Below are positions 24,471-36,523 of a stretch of 64,000 bases of DNA, piece after piece. Where the stretch lies: the NCBI GenBank assembly GCA_026686845.1, contig JAIVEN010000020.1, positions 3,251,501-3,315,500 of the forward strand, in the 5' to 3' direction. The first letter of the stretch is position 1; every line of letters begins with the position of its first letter. The notes below the pieces were generated by a model. That model saw nothing but the letters and a program-made list of their open reading frames with translations. It was not told the DNA's origin and did no database searches. Both the position numbers and the translations under genes were made by a program. The stretch is from Adenanthera pavonina. Taxonomy: Eukaryota; Streptophyta; Magnoliopsida; Fabales; Fabaceae.

Positions 24471-25719
24471 TAAAAAAAATCTCCAAGAATAGGCTTTGTC
24501 TTGTATAAGTTTTGTGTAACATTTATATAATATTTATCGATAGTAAAATCTAATTAAAAAATGAGTGACTCGTGAAAGATTACTGTGAAAAGGAAATAAG
24601 CTAGCTATGTTATTGGCCTCTCAGTTATTGATTTAGAACTTGCACTGCTCCAATTAGCAAGTAGAGTGGTGGATATCTTTATTGTGTTTATCTCTGTTTC
24701 TTGTCCAAAAAACAAAGATTAATAGAGAACCTTGAACAATGAAAATACAAAGTCTTATTCTTATTTATTGTCAGATTTTCGTTATTATGGTCTTTAGCTT
24801 ATAATTTTATAAGTCCGTTTGGTTTTCCAACATATATATATTTGTGTTAACAATAATGAATGTTACAGAGAAGTCAAGGTTGCAAAGTCCAAATAATAAA
24901 GTTGTCCCCACTTATAACACTATTTTATTTTAGCATGATAAAGACATCCCCACTCAACTACGGGACAAATTAGTTGGACCATGTGAGCCATTGACTAGTA
25001 GAAGCAAGCTTATTCACAAGAATGAGACAAAAAGACAAGAGGACAAGCAAATTTATTCACGCACAAGAGGACAAGTAAATTTATTCACACAGCTCATGAA
25101 TCCCAACAACATATCAATGAATAAAACTTATAAAATGGCATACGGGACCCACCAAATGAACAAAAATCTGCAGCAACATCAAATGAATCCCACCGAAACT
25201 ACATAAATCAATTAACGTTTCAATTATTACCTTTATCAATAGCTTCGGTCACAAAGCTTAGGGCGATGAGAAGATGAAGCTTAGAGACCCATTGAATTGA
25301 AACTCAAAAACTCACAGTTGGCAACAAATATGAGAAGACGATAGACACGAGAAGGCAAAATGAAAAGGCAAGGGCGACAGAGATTAAGCGAAAGAAAATG
25401 GAAAGCAATATCAGTAACGTCGATAGTATTAGGGATTTTGAGGGGGGCAGAGATTTTGCTTCGCGGCTTTTTTTTCACGTTCGCGGTTTCTCTTATCTGA
25501 GGTTCTTTTTTTTATTATTCTTCTTGCTAATATTAAAAATTATAAGAAAAGCTTCTAAATAAAAAAAATTAATTATAAGTGTTTTTTTATAAACAAACAA
25601 TTTTATTACAAACTAAAAAAATAGTGATGAAGGCCTTAATATAAAAAAATTATAGGTATCATTATTAAAAAAATACTGATGAAAGCTTTACTATAAAAAA
25701 AATTATAGGTTTCATTATT
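24471..25719. other. Unassigned insertion DNA inside CACTA C2
   Basis: No gene recognised. A purine-rich stretch with imperfect duplicated AAGAGGACAAG motifs lies at about 25035-25080. This segment together with 23650-24470 separates the two tnp2 halves and is of unknown origin. Confidence 0.4.
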
Positions 25720-27651
25720 AACAATTATAGATTTTAGGTTTTTTTGCTAGTATAAAAAATTTTAATTGTAAGTTCATCATTAACAATAGGAAATAAAGGG
25801 TGTTCAACTAATTCATCAGCTAAAATTGGGAAAGGGGTAAGAGAGGCTTGGAAGAAAAATAAAGAAACATGAAGTAATGGAGGCATAAATTTTAATGAAT
25901 TAGAGATTAACAACAAAGAGTTAAAAATTACAAAACTTAAAAAATAAGTTTTATACTTCTCACATAACAATAGCCGTGAGAAGTTCACATGGCTTATAAG
26001 CTGTGAAAAAAATATATTAAATAAACACCAAGATAAAGTGAACACAAAGGATATGTTCTCATAAAAAAGGTACCCGTAAGAAGTTCTCATGGCCCTTACC
26101 CATGAGAAAACTTATATCAAAATGAAACATTAGACAAAATAAAAGTTATAAAAATTTCATCTTCGTGAATCTTCAAAATTTCATTCCAGGGTTTCCTTAC
26201 CAAAAAAAAATTAATTTCAAGGGTGAATGTGTGTGGGCATTTTTTTTTACATAATTTAATTATTTTTAAAAATAATTTTTAGAGCTATAATATACTTCTC
26301 TAATTTTACAATGAGTTTCATTTTTATCTTTAACTTTGATTATAATCCTATAACTTTAAAAATGTATTAAATCTTTCTAATTCTTAACACTTTAAACAAT
26401 TTAATGGAAAATGCTTATTTTGTCATTTTTAAATACCAACCTACTATTAAAAATTGTCCATTCATTTTTCATTCATTAATATTTTTTATGACATATTTGT
26501 TAATATTTTAAAACCTTAAAATAGGTTATTACATACAAAAGAAAAATTGTGTTTTCATGCTCTTAATTTCTTATAAGAAATAATTATTAGGTGGCTTTAT
26601 TTTAAAATGAAATCTATTACAAAATTAAAGAACTAAAAGTTTACTTTAACTTAATTTTTAATCAATTAAAATTAATAAAAAATAATTTTTTTGTGAGGAA
26701 TAAAAGAAGCCTTGCTTATTTCCTCAATTAGTGAGGGATGAGGAAAAAACTTCCTCACTAATTACCTCTTTTTATCTAGGAAATTTGAAATTAGGGCTTT
26801 AGCCACTTTGTGTAATTGGATAAATACACATTAATTATAATTTGATAGACAAAAATAGCATTTGAAATTAATTGGTTTGATGGTAAAGTGGTCCTTTCAT
26901 TCTTCTGTTAAGACAAAGGTTTGAATCCAAGCTTCATAGAAATTTTAATTATTTTTTGCTATGAAAAAATTTCTCACAACCTACACCCATGAGAACTTCT
27001 CATGGACACAAACACCATGAGAATTTCTCATTCTATAATATTTGTGAGAAATACAATATACAAATACAAAAGTTTTCTCATGGCCTACATCCATGAGAAC
27101 TTCTCATGGGCACAAACGCCATGAGAATTTCTCACACTATGATATCCATGAGAAATACAATATACAAAAAATGAAATCACTCATACAAAAATTTTCTCAC
27201 AACTTTTATTTTGTGAGAAATTCTCACGCCCAAGTATTCATGAGAAATATAATGTGAAATGAAAAAATAATAAAGCTCTAAATGTCTCACGGAATGACAA
27301 GCGGTGAGAAATTCTCATGGATATGCTAGCTGAGAGAAATTCTCATGACTTTACTTCCATGAGAAGATTTATTTAATAATTTTTTTGTTTTATTTTTTCC
27401 TTTTCAAGCATTCTCGCAATATGTTCTCACGGACGGCTTCCATGAGAAACTTTGGCGCCAACTTCCCACCACAATGCGCAAAAAATCTGACGGATTTTCT
27501 CACACATTTTCTCATATATTCTTCTCTTTACTGCATTTTAGTGAGAAAATCCGTGAGAAACATCTTTTAAGTGATCTTCCATGAGAAATTCTCTCAAAAA
27601 TATTATGGTCATGAGAAAATTCCATGAGAAAATAGCTGCTTTCTTGTAGTG
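25720..27651. mobile_element. Second, non-autonomous CACTA element C3 inside C2
   Basis: The right terminus is AGCTGCTTTCTTGTAGTG at 27634-27651, the reverse complement of a CACTACAAGAAAGCAGC end. Dozens of palindromic subterminal repeats of the form ATGAGAATTTCTCAT fill 26980-27640, with a smaller set at 25955-26115. Directly after 27651 the tnp2 reading frame of the host CACTA resumes (YPGC), so this is a true insertion edge. The left terminus is not found, so the left coordinate is approximate. No transposase is encoded. Confidence 0.75.
26876..26940 (+). mobile_element. SINE-like or tRNA-like Pol III promoter pair
   Basis: TGGTAAAGTGG (26881-26891) fits box A and GGTTTGAATCC (about 26928-26938) fits box B with one change, about 45 bp apart. 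A cloverleaf is not evident. It lies inside CACTA C3, probably as an inserted SINE head. Confidence 0.45.
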
Positions 27652-29047
27652 TATCCTGGTTGTACTAAATTCACGATATTATTAGCTGTGTTAAAGTTAC
27701 ACAACTTGAAAGCAGGGAATGGATGGAGTGATAAGAGCTTCACAGAATTACTTGCATTTTTGAAAAATATGCTGCCACAAGATAATGAGCTTCCAAGCCG
27801 AACATATGAGGCTAAACGAATGTTATGCTCTATTGGAATGAGCTAGGAGAGGATACATGATTGTCCTAATGACTGTATTTTATTCCGAAAAGAATATGCA
27901 TCATTAAACAAGTGTCCTAAATGCAATGCCCCACGATACAAAAAAAAAGAATCGAGTCCAACAAAGGTGGTATGGTATTTTCCCATCATACCTAGATTTA
28001 GACGCATGTACAGTAGCGCAGAAATTGCAAAGCTCTTGACATGGCATGCAGATGAAAGAATTCAAAATGGAAAACTTCGACATCCTGCAGATTCTCCACA
28101 ATGGAAAAGAATTGATCGTGAATATGAAGATTTCAGGGAAGAAGATAGAAACTTGCGCCTTGCTTTATCTACTGATGGAATGAATCCGCATGGCATGCAA
28201 AGTAGTACCCACAGTACATGGCCTGTTATTTTGTTGATTTATAACCTCCCACCATGGCTATACATGAAGCGGAAGTTTATGATGTTGTCTATGTTAATTT
28301 CTGGACCCAAACAACCTGGAAATGATATAAACGTATATTTGGCTACATTAATTGAAGATTTGAAACTATTGTGGGAGAAGGGTGTGGAGATGTATGACAA
28401 ATATAGGGAAGAAACATTTAAGTTGAGAGCTATGCTGTTTGGTACAATTAATGATTTTCCGGCATATGGTAATTTATCAGGCTACAGTATCAAAGGAGTG
28501 TTTGGATGTCCTATATGCGAAGAAGGCACACATACCATACGGTTGGAACATGGTGGGAAATTTGTCTTCCTAGGACATTACAGATTTTTGCCTCTTGGAC
28601 ATCGTTACAGGTGGTGGAAAAAAGCCTTTAATGGGAATACAGAAGAAGGGAGTAAACCTTTGCCATTAAGTGGTGAGGATATGTTTGACAAGGTGAAGGA
28701 TTTAAATAACAATTTCAGGAAGCCTTTTGCAAAACACCTTGGGACTAGTGGGTGGAAGAAACAGTCAATTTTATTTGAATTGCCATATTGGAAGTCTTTA
28801 TATGTGAGACACTTCCTTGATGTCATGCATATAGAGAAAAATGTATGTGATAGCATCATTGGTACATTGCTTAATGTGCCGGGAAAGACCAAAGATGGCG
28901 TGAAGGCAAGGTTGGACTTGGTTGCAATGGGAATAAGAGGAGAATTGGCACCGATGAAAGAGAAACGCCGTACTTATCTACCTCCTGCAGCCTATACTCT
29001 CTCTAGAAAGGAGAAAATCATTTTTTGTGAGTTTCTTAATGGAGTTA
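27652..29047 (+). pseudogene. tnp2 transposase core of CACTA C2 (Transposase_21 family)
   Basis: This nearly open frame gives the central domain of plant En/Spm tnp2 transposases. Visible blocks in order: YPGCTKFT, GWSDKSFTELLAFLK, NMLPQDNELP, CPNDCILFR, NKCPKCNAPRY, the LSTDGMNPHG block, LLIYNLPPW, ISGPKQPGNDINVYL, FGTINDFPAYGNLSGYS, a GCPICEE zinc motif, GHYRFLPLGHRYR, and HFLDVMHIEKNVCDSIIGTLLNV. One in-frame TAG interrupts it (27844). The frame then leaves the family consensus at about 29047 after FCEFLNGVK, where LTR-A sequence begins, and the last 26 codons of the ORF are LTR. The C-terminal part of tnp2 and all of tnpA are missing. It is the best preserved transposase in the window but is broken at both ends. 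Confidence 0.92.
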
Positions 29048-31210
29048 AGGGCTCCATGTTACAACAGACTTATGGCTTCTGCAGCATCAAGCGTCGGATG
29101 TGTTTAAATCAGATGAATTTCAATTGACAGAGAAAGATGAAAATTGAAGAGAAAGAGGAATGCTCTGCTACGATTTGCTTCCACTGACCTTGGGGACTAA
29201 TTTTGGACTCTAGGAGCTTCAATCTTGGTTGGTAAGTGATCACTAACCTTTTCTCCTCTCATTTCTCTATGAATTTCAGTTAGAATCCACATGAGTGTGC
29301 TATATTTCAAATTAGTTGAGGTTTCTACAGAGTAAAATGCATTTAAACGGATTATTGAAGTGTTTTCTTGTGTTATTGAGGCTTGGATGTGAGTTTATAA
29401 GGGATTGTGTGTGATTTTTCTTGAACCCTAGCTTGGTAATGATTAAAGGAGCATGAAATCCAAAATGTATGTAGATACTTATGATCTAGATATGTGCTTG
29501 GAGCTTCTTGATGCATGTTTATGCTTTGGCATCAACAGGTTAAGTTTGGGTAGTTGGATTATGAATTTTTGAATTGTGTGGGTGCTATGTTAATTGGAAA
29601 TGTTACGGTATTATAGTATATAATTAGTCGATTGGAGGTGCTTGAGTCATGGTTAGTGCTCCAAAGGCTTGCTAAACCCCTATGTGAGTTGTGTCGGCAA
29701 TTTAAGATAACTGGGTGTTTGTGATATATGTGTGTTATTTTGATATATATATATATAGATGTATATATACATGTTCCTATTTATATCATGATATTATTTG
29801 TGTATGTGTATAGTTCTTCTACATATCATGGTATGCACGTGGTTATTTAAGGTATGAATCTTAATCTTGCTACCTGTATATGATGATGATGAGTATAATG
29901 TTGTATATGTGTATACATGATTTTATAGCATCCCCATATGATTGCGTATTAGCATGACCATGATAATGACTATGATGATGATTGTATATTGTTAGAGGCA
30001 TGTTAGCATGTCAATGACATCATCACTATTTGATGCATATTGTGAGGTGGATGTTAGGATGATGATGAGATATGATATGATGATAATATGAGATATGATG
30101 ATGATATGATGAATTATCCCTATCACTAAATCCTCTCCTATGGCCAGAAAAGCCAAGTGGTAGTGGATTTTGGGATGTGCCTTCCTTAAATTACCACTAA
30201 TTCGAGTAGTCCAAAGGAAGGAGAGTCACGGTCCAAACACTAGTGTAACCTTTTACTAAGTTGCATTAGTGTAAGGTGAGCTTGGTGATATCCCGGAATC
30301 AATCTTCATGGACTGCCGGAAGGGAATTATCTATTTGAAATGTCTTATGATGATGTCAGCTTATGGTTCTAGCCGTGTACGAGGGAAAACATGCATACCA
30401 TTTCATTTGCATTTCATTGCACTATATGCACAATTATATAGATTATTGATATAGTTTTCCTATGGTTATGTTTTTGATTACTGAGACTTTATCTCACACC
30501 CCCTCCCATGACTAACATTTCAGGTGAAGGTTCTAGAACCAATCCGGAGAATACAAGGGAGTTGTAGCTTGTCTGGTACCAGGAATATTCAAGTTAACAA
30601 TAGAGTATGATTGTTTATGTTATGTATTGTACCAGGTAGAATAGTATGTTTGTAATTAATATGAGAACAATGATATTGTGACACTGGTGGTTGTAGAATG
30701 TTGATGATGATGAATGATATGTGATGATATCGATAATGATGTGGTATGGATTTATTCATGTGATTGGTGTATGTGCATGACGATGATTTGGACCCCGGTA
30801 TGGGTTGTGATTGTTGGTGTATGGGTCTGTGAGCAGGAATAGCCGTATGTATGAGCCCAAAAGGGATTTTGGTTCTGGTATATGTGTTTTGAGCATATAG
30901 CCCATTATGTGAACTAGGGGTTTAAGGGGGTCAAATCTTAGAGTAATGATTCCTTTGAGATGAAACCTTCTTGAACAAGTTGGTTAAACCAAATAAGACC
31001 TGTGTGAGTAGTTCATAGTTGTCTAAGTGCCTTTGGTGACAATAAGAGGTAGTTAATGGTGAGTTTTGACCAAAAAGTGACCAAATTGATCATGAGTATC
31101 CAAAATCTCCATATATAAGAGTTGGAATTAGATCAATTGTAAGTCAGAATATGAAGCCATGCACGTCAGAAGTTGGCTCGAAGAATCAGCAACTTGCTAA
31201 TATGGTATCA
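29048..31210 (+). repeat. Forward LTR-A, continuation after CACTA C2
   Basis: Homology to solo LTR 3721-7297 starts near 29048 (GGGCTCCATG against GGGCTCTATG at 3912) and runs collinearly. The uninterrupted counterpart of the C1 insertion site is at about 30545. The copy continues to about 31210, where copia-like LTR sequence interrupts. With 19375-19512 it forms one LTR that was hit by CACTA C2. Confidence 0.8.
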
Positions 31211-31860
31211 GCAGGTGGAGAAACAGCTAATTCTTGCTTTCAACAGATAGTTTTACTTTCAAACTATAAATAGGACCTCATTTAAATTGTTAAAAAAAGA
31301 GGAAAAACATATCAACTCCAAAACTCTGCAGAATTTATTTCTAATTCATTAAAAGCCTACCTACCTTCTTCTTAGCTCATTCATTGCTCTTAAACTTTCA
31401 TATTTTCTTTTTTGAGAGAGAATTTCATACCTTAATTTTTATATTTCTACATACTTGTAGATAGTACGTAGTGTGAGAGAACACTAAGAGAATTATTCTT
31501 ACTTCTGTGTGAGAAGAGTGAGAGTTTTGTTTTTAAGCTCAAAGTTCGAGCTGGAGTTGTATTGCGGTTTTTACAAGAACCCATTTAAATATTGCAAGAT
31601 ATAGTGGAGAAATCTCAAGTGGTAACTTGGGAACTGAACGTAGGTCAAGTTGAGGACCGAACCAAGATAAATCGATTGAGCAACTTCTCTCCTTTTCTCT
31701 CTCTTTCTTTTGTCTCTAGCATACTCTATTTTTTGAACTCACTTCATAATTGCTAAGATTTCCTTATTGCAGAAAAGCTTGAACCACCCAATTCAACCCC
31801 CTTTTGGGTGCTAGCCTCACTTACATCGTAGTCCTCTCCACTATCGGAAATAACAAGTAT
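31211..31860 (+). repeat. Ty1/copia-type LTR fragment
   Basis: The segment has a CTATAAATAGG TATA-like box (31266-31276). It ends with the motif order AAATCTCAAGTGGTAAC, GAACGTAGGTCAAG, GACCGAACCA, TTGCAGAAAAG, CCCAATTCAACCCC, TTTTGGGTGCTAGC, parallel to the 3' part of the copia LTR at 59620-59836. It is from a related but different family. No internal region follows. Confidence 0.6.
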
Positions 31861-31879
31861 ATTGGCAGTTTTACTGCTT

Positions 31880-32731
31880 TGGTTTATGTAATGACCTGTG
31901 CCAAGTAGAGTTATATGTCTTGTTATCCTAGGAGTATTATCTGTATGTTATGTGATGATAGAATAATTGTGACAATGATGTTTGGATGATATAGATGATT
32001 ATATGATGATATCGATGATAATGGATGATATGTGATAGGTATGGATATGTGCTATGTATGATTTATATGTATGTGATGATGATTTAGACCTCAGCATGAG
32101 TCATTGTTGTTGGAGCATGTATTTGTGAGCCAAATTGGCCGTATGTGTGAGTGCAAAGGAGGTTTTAGGTATTGTATGTATATTTTGGGCATGTAGCCCA
32201 TTATGTGGAATTGAGGTTCAAGGGGATCAATTCTCATATGAGTGGTTTCTCTAGGGTGAAACCTCCTTGGATAAGTTGGCTAAGTCAAATAAGACATATG
32301 CGAATGGTTCTTAGGTGCCAAATTGCTTGGGTTGGCAATTGGGGCTTTATAGGTTATGTGTTTTGGTCAAAAAGTAAGCAAATTAGTTATGAGTATCCAA
32401 AATCTCCACACAGAGATGAATTGAGATAAAACCGGTGTTTATAATTAGATTGGGACAAGATTAACTTAAAGGAGTTGGAATCAGGTCAATTGGAGATTGG
32501 AGCACAAAGTTGTATGTGTCAAAAGTTCACTAGAAAATTTAGCGATTTGTTGATACATGTTCTGATACAGGCGCCGTGGTGCCAGAAGTTTGGCTGCAGC
32601 GCCAAGTGCTACTACCTCTCCCAGGCCGCAACTGCGTTGTAGCTTTCCGCGGCTTAGCTCTAATTTGATTCTTTTTTGTGTTTTTGATGTTGTAGGAGTT
32701 GTTTCGGGGCCTCTAGGAGTAGGTTGTTACA
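31880..32731 (+). repeat. Second 3' part of an LTR-A
   Basis: This stretch repeats the LTR section already present at about 30600-31200 and carries on to the family terminus AGGTTGTTACA at 32731. Two overlapping 3' halves cannot come from one LTR. The outer flanks 19370-19374 and 32732-32736 do not match as target duplications and derive from different parts of the Kunitz unit. A recombination between two LTR-A copies is the simplest reading. Confidence 0.7.
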
Positions 32732-33061
32732 AATGAGAACTGTGTTAGTAACATAATTCATTTAAGACTCTAAAATAATGGAATTATAGAGCTTTGACGG
32801 ACTTAATTGTCGCATAAAGATGATACGGGAGGATAAAGAAGCCTCTAGGTAATAAATTATGCTACTAAATAGTTATCAACGAATAAAAAAATATATTTAT
32901 GAAAAAGTAAGATTTTTCAAAATACCCATTGCCTGCCCACCCTGCCCAAACCCGTCCAATATTTGCCCAGCCCAAAGAAAGGAAAAGGATGCTAAAAAAA
33001 GGGTTGGGCTGGCGCACCCAAAATCATTAGGCACAGGTGGACCATGGGCAAAGGTGTTGGG
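32732..33061. other. Kunitz-cluster flank
   Basis: 32740-32850 is paralogous to 18725-18850. 32930-33060 is a G/C-richer stretch with repeated TGCCCA/GGGCA motifs that continues after the next solo LTR at 35673. No gene recognised. Confidence 0.55.
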
Positions 33062-35672
33062 TGTAACGACCTACTCTGAAAACAACCCAAAACAACTACT
33101 AAAACCTCTAAAACACAGAAAAACTCTGAATAGGACTAGAATAGGGCTGAGTCTCAGCAAGCTACAGTGCAGTCATGGCTTGGAAGAGGAAGTACCACTT
33201 GGCACCATGATCAAACTTCTGGCGCTGTGACACCCATATTAGGACATGTATAAGCAAATTGCTAATTTTTCAGGCAAACTTTCGATGCTCACAGCTTTGT
33301 GCTTCTACCTTCGATTCACCTGATTCCAACTCCTACAGGTCAATCTTGTCCCAGTTTAATTATAGACACCAGTTTCACCTCATTCCATCTCTGTATGGAG
33401 ATTTTGGATGCATATGACCGATTTGGTCACTTTTTGATCAAAACACACAACCTATAGGCCCCAATTGCCAACCCAAACAATTTGGCACCTGAGGTCCATT
33501 CACATAGGTCTTATTTTACTCAATCAACTTGTCCAATGAGGTTTTATCCTAGAGAAACCACTATTCTAAGATGTGACCTCCTTGAATCCCAATTCCACAC
33601 AATGGGCTACATGCTCAAAAGACACATATAAGGCCCAAAACTCCCTTTGGGCTCACACATAAGGCCAATCTGGCTCATAAGTACATGCTCCAACAACAAT
33701 AACTCATACCGAGGTCCAAACCACTATCACAAACATACAAAACAAGAGCATATCCATACAACATCATTATCAATATCATCACATATAATTCATCATCATC
33801 AATATTATACAAACATGATCATCACAATCATCATTGTCATCATACAGAGTATAGACAACATTCCTAGGAATATGTAGAACAGGCAGAAAGACATACTATC
33901 CTACTTAGGACAATTCATAACGTAGACAATAACACAAGGTACCGTTGACTTGGATATTCCTGACATCAGAGAGGCTACAACTCCTTTGTCTTCTCCAGAT
34001 TAATACTAGAGTCTTTACCTGAAATGTTAGTCAGGGGGTGTGAGATAAAGTCTCAGTAACCAGGAACACAACACATGCAACAGGTATCATCAATTCATAC
34101 ATATATGCATATGGTGCATTGCAATGCAAAATGATATAGTATGCATGTTCTCCTTCATACACAGCTAAAACCGCGAGCTAGTAACAACATAATAATACCC
34201 GATAGGTAATTCCTTTCCAACAGTCGGTAAAGACTAATTCTGGGACATCTCCAAGCTCATATCATACTAATCCAAAGGTCACACTAGTGATTGGACCGTG
34301 GTTTTCCTTCCTCTGGACCACCCAAATTGGTAGTAATTTAAGGAAAGTGCATCCCCAAACCCATTGCCACCTAGCTCTCCTAGCGCTAGGAGAGGATTTA
34401 ATGGCAATGTTATTTCATCATATCATCATATCATCGTCATATCTCATATCACATCTTATTATCACCCCAACATCCACCTTACAATATACATCAAATGGTG
34501 ATGAAGTCAATGCAATGCTAACATGCCTTTAATAATATACAATCATTATCATAGTCACTATCATGGTCATGCTATCATGCAATCATATGGGGATCTTACA
34601 AAATCAGATATACACGTATAAAACATCATACTCTTCATCATCATATACAAGTAACAAGATTAAGACTCATATCTCAAATAGCCGTGTGCATACCATGATA
34701 TGTAGAAGAAACCATACACATACAAAAACAATATCGTGGCATGAATATGAACATGAACATGAACATGCATATATACATACATATATATATCAACATAACA
34801 CACATATATCACAAATACCCGGTTACCTTAAATTGCCAACACCACACACATGGATTTTTCACGAGCTTATGCATTGCCAACCAGGACTTGAACTCCTCCA
34901 ATCAACCAAATAACCACTACAACATCATAATATCCTGAAATAACCTAATGCATAATTTAACCAAAATTCATAATTCAACCAATTATACCTAAGCCAAGGT
35001 TCCAACAACATATTCATACACCAATAGGCCACATACAACCATTCAACTCATGCATCAACACTTCCAATTTGAACTTCTCACTCCCTCAAGCAATTTCAAC
35101 TTAGGGTTCCTCATAAATCATGTATAATCATTCTTAAACTTATACCTAGGCATCAATAACACTATACAACACCTCATTGATCCCATTACATCCATTTTAA
35201 TCAGTATAATCTCGACCTAACCAACTCCTCAAGCATAAACCCAAATTTCAACCTAAAATCAGAGGGAAAAGAGAGGAGAGGAGAAGAGGATCACTTACCA
35301 AATTGTAATCAAGCTCCTAGAGTCCAAAAATTGCTTCCGAAGGCCAGATTTGTGGAACCATAGTAGAGAAAATTGCTTCCTCCTTTGATTCTTCTCATTT
35401 TGGCAGACTGAAACTTGTCTTATTTAAATATTCTCGATGACTGGTACCACGACGGCCATAAGTTCGTTGTGGCATGAAGCCCTTATGTCCGAAAAATTAT
35501 ACAAGTTTCAGCTTGTTCGCTACATTAGCTGTGTTCTCGTCGCGATGTGGGGCACTTCTATCTCCTCTTTGCTCTTTCTCCATCCTGGTTCTTTCAATCC
35601 TACACATATCACCGAGTAAACTTCTCGTTAGCTTGAGACTGAATCCATGATAATATGTTGAGGGTTGTTACA
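33062..35672 (-). repeat. Solo LTR-A, 2611 bp
   Basis: It starts TGTAACGACC and ends GAGGGTTGTTACA. Flanks TTGGG (33057-33061) and TTGAG (35673-35677) match at four of five bases, fitting an old target duplication. There is no internal domain. The ATC/ATG-rich simple sequence and short His-rich ORFs inside are LTR features, not genes. Confidence 0.8.
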
Positions 35673-36523
35673 TTGAGCTGGGCTGCCCTTCTGATGTAGT
35701 TTTTTTTTCTTTATTTTTCCTCTAAAAATTGGTGTGTTTGGATTCATGTTTGACGTTTTCCACCTGTTCACTTACCTGCCCAATGGACATTTCCAGTATT
35801 TTCTTAAAAAATATATACTAGTATTATTTTTTTATTATTCTTTTGTATGGGTATTAGGCATTAGGAAGCTCAACCATGCCATATGTCTGCTCGCTTGCCC
35901 ATCCATGCACAAGCCATTGTCAGGCATGGGCAAGTTGTTGGTTAGGCTGGGTAACGAGTTAGCTACTTGCCTAGCTCAACCTGCCTATATGCAATCCTTT
36001 TGTATAATTTTTTTCCTATTTTTTAGACTACATACAACTTTAATTTTATATTTTTATTATTACTTCAAATATTTCAATAGAAATTGAATACTAAAAAAAT
36101 AAATTCAATGTTTTTTAAAAAATCATTTTATTATTATCTCCTAACCATTTTAAGAGAAATTGTATCTAGTCGTACTATTATAGATTATGTAAGAAAGAAC
36201 AATAGCAAGGAAGAGAAGACACGTGTCAAAGCATGTATGGTTTTATCTCATGAATATTAAAAATTATTTTGAAATAAAGATGCCAAAGAATATTTGAGAA
36301 ACTTTTATGTTAATTATCTCTCTCTAGCATGCCATTAGAAAAAAGTTGCATACCATGAAGAAAAAAAATATGTAGCGTATATTATAGGATGGAAATAATC
36401 TAAGTTGTAAGTTAGATATAACAAGAAAAAGTTGGGATAAAATTGAGTTATATGATATAAGTGGAAAATAGTCATAGATTCCCTCAGATTTTGGGTCAAG
36501 ACGTGGTTTGCTCCCATTTATAC
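35673..36523 (-). pseudogene. Orphan Kunitz promoter block
   Basis: 36000-36340 parallels the promoter region at 51660-52020, including the stretch TAGTCGTACTATTATAGATT and the G-box GACACGTGTCA (CACGTG at 36220-36225). No inhibitor coding sequence lies downstream of it (toward lower coordinates), so only the regulatory part of a gene copy remains. 36470-36523 continues the flank up to the composite retroelement. Confidence 0.65.

Larger units (their letters stand above)
19513..29047 (+). mobile_element. Large CACTA (En/Spm) element C2 with captured IF-2 fragment, 3' end missing
   Basis: The 5' terminus is CACTACGCCAGATTTG at 19513. Subterminal repeats of the motif TAGGCGGTTATTT, in both orientations, fill 19545-19800. 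Inside, in order: a non-coding leader (19800-20440), an antisense fragment of a plastid IF-2 gene (20441-21460), AT-rich DNA, a tnp2 N-terminal domain (23204-23640), an insertion including a second CACTA (to 27651), then the tnp2 core (27652-29047). The 3' terminus TGGCGTAGTG is absent: at about 29048 the sequence passes straight into LTR-A. The layout matches CACTA elements that acquire host gene pieces. The element is immobile without its 3' end. Confidence 0.8.

Noticed and set aside
26980..27650. Evenly repeated short palindromes resembling a CRISPR-like array
   Set aside because: Repeat copies vary, occur in both orientations, have irregular spacing and sit next to a CACTA terminus in a plant genome; they are subterminal transposase-binding repeats.
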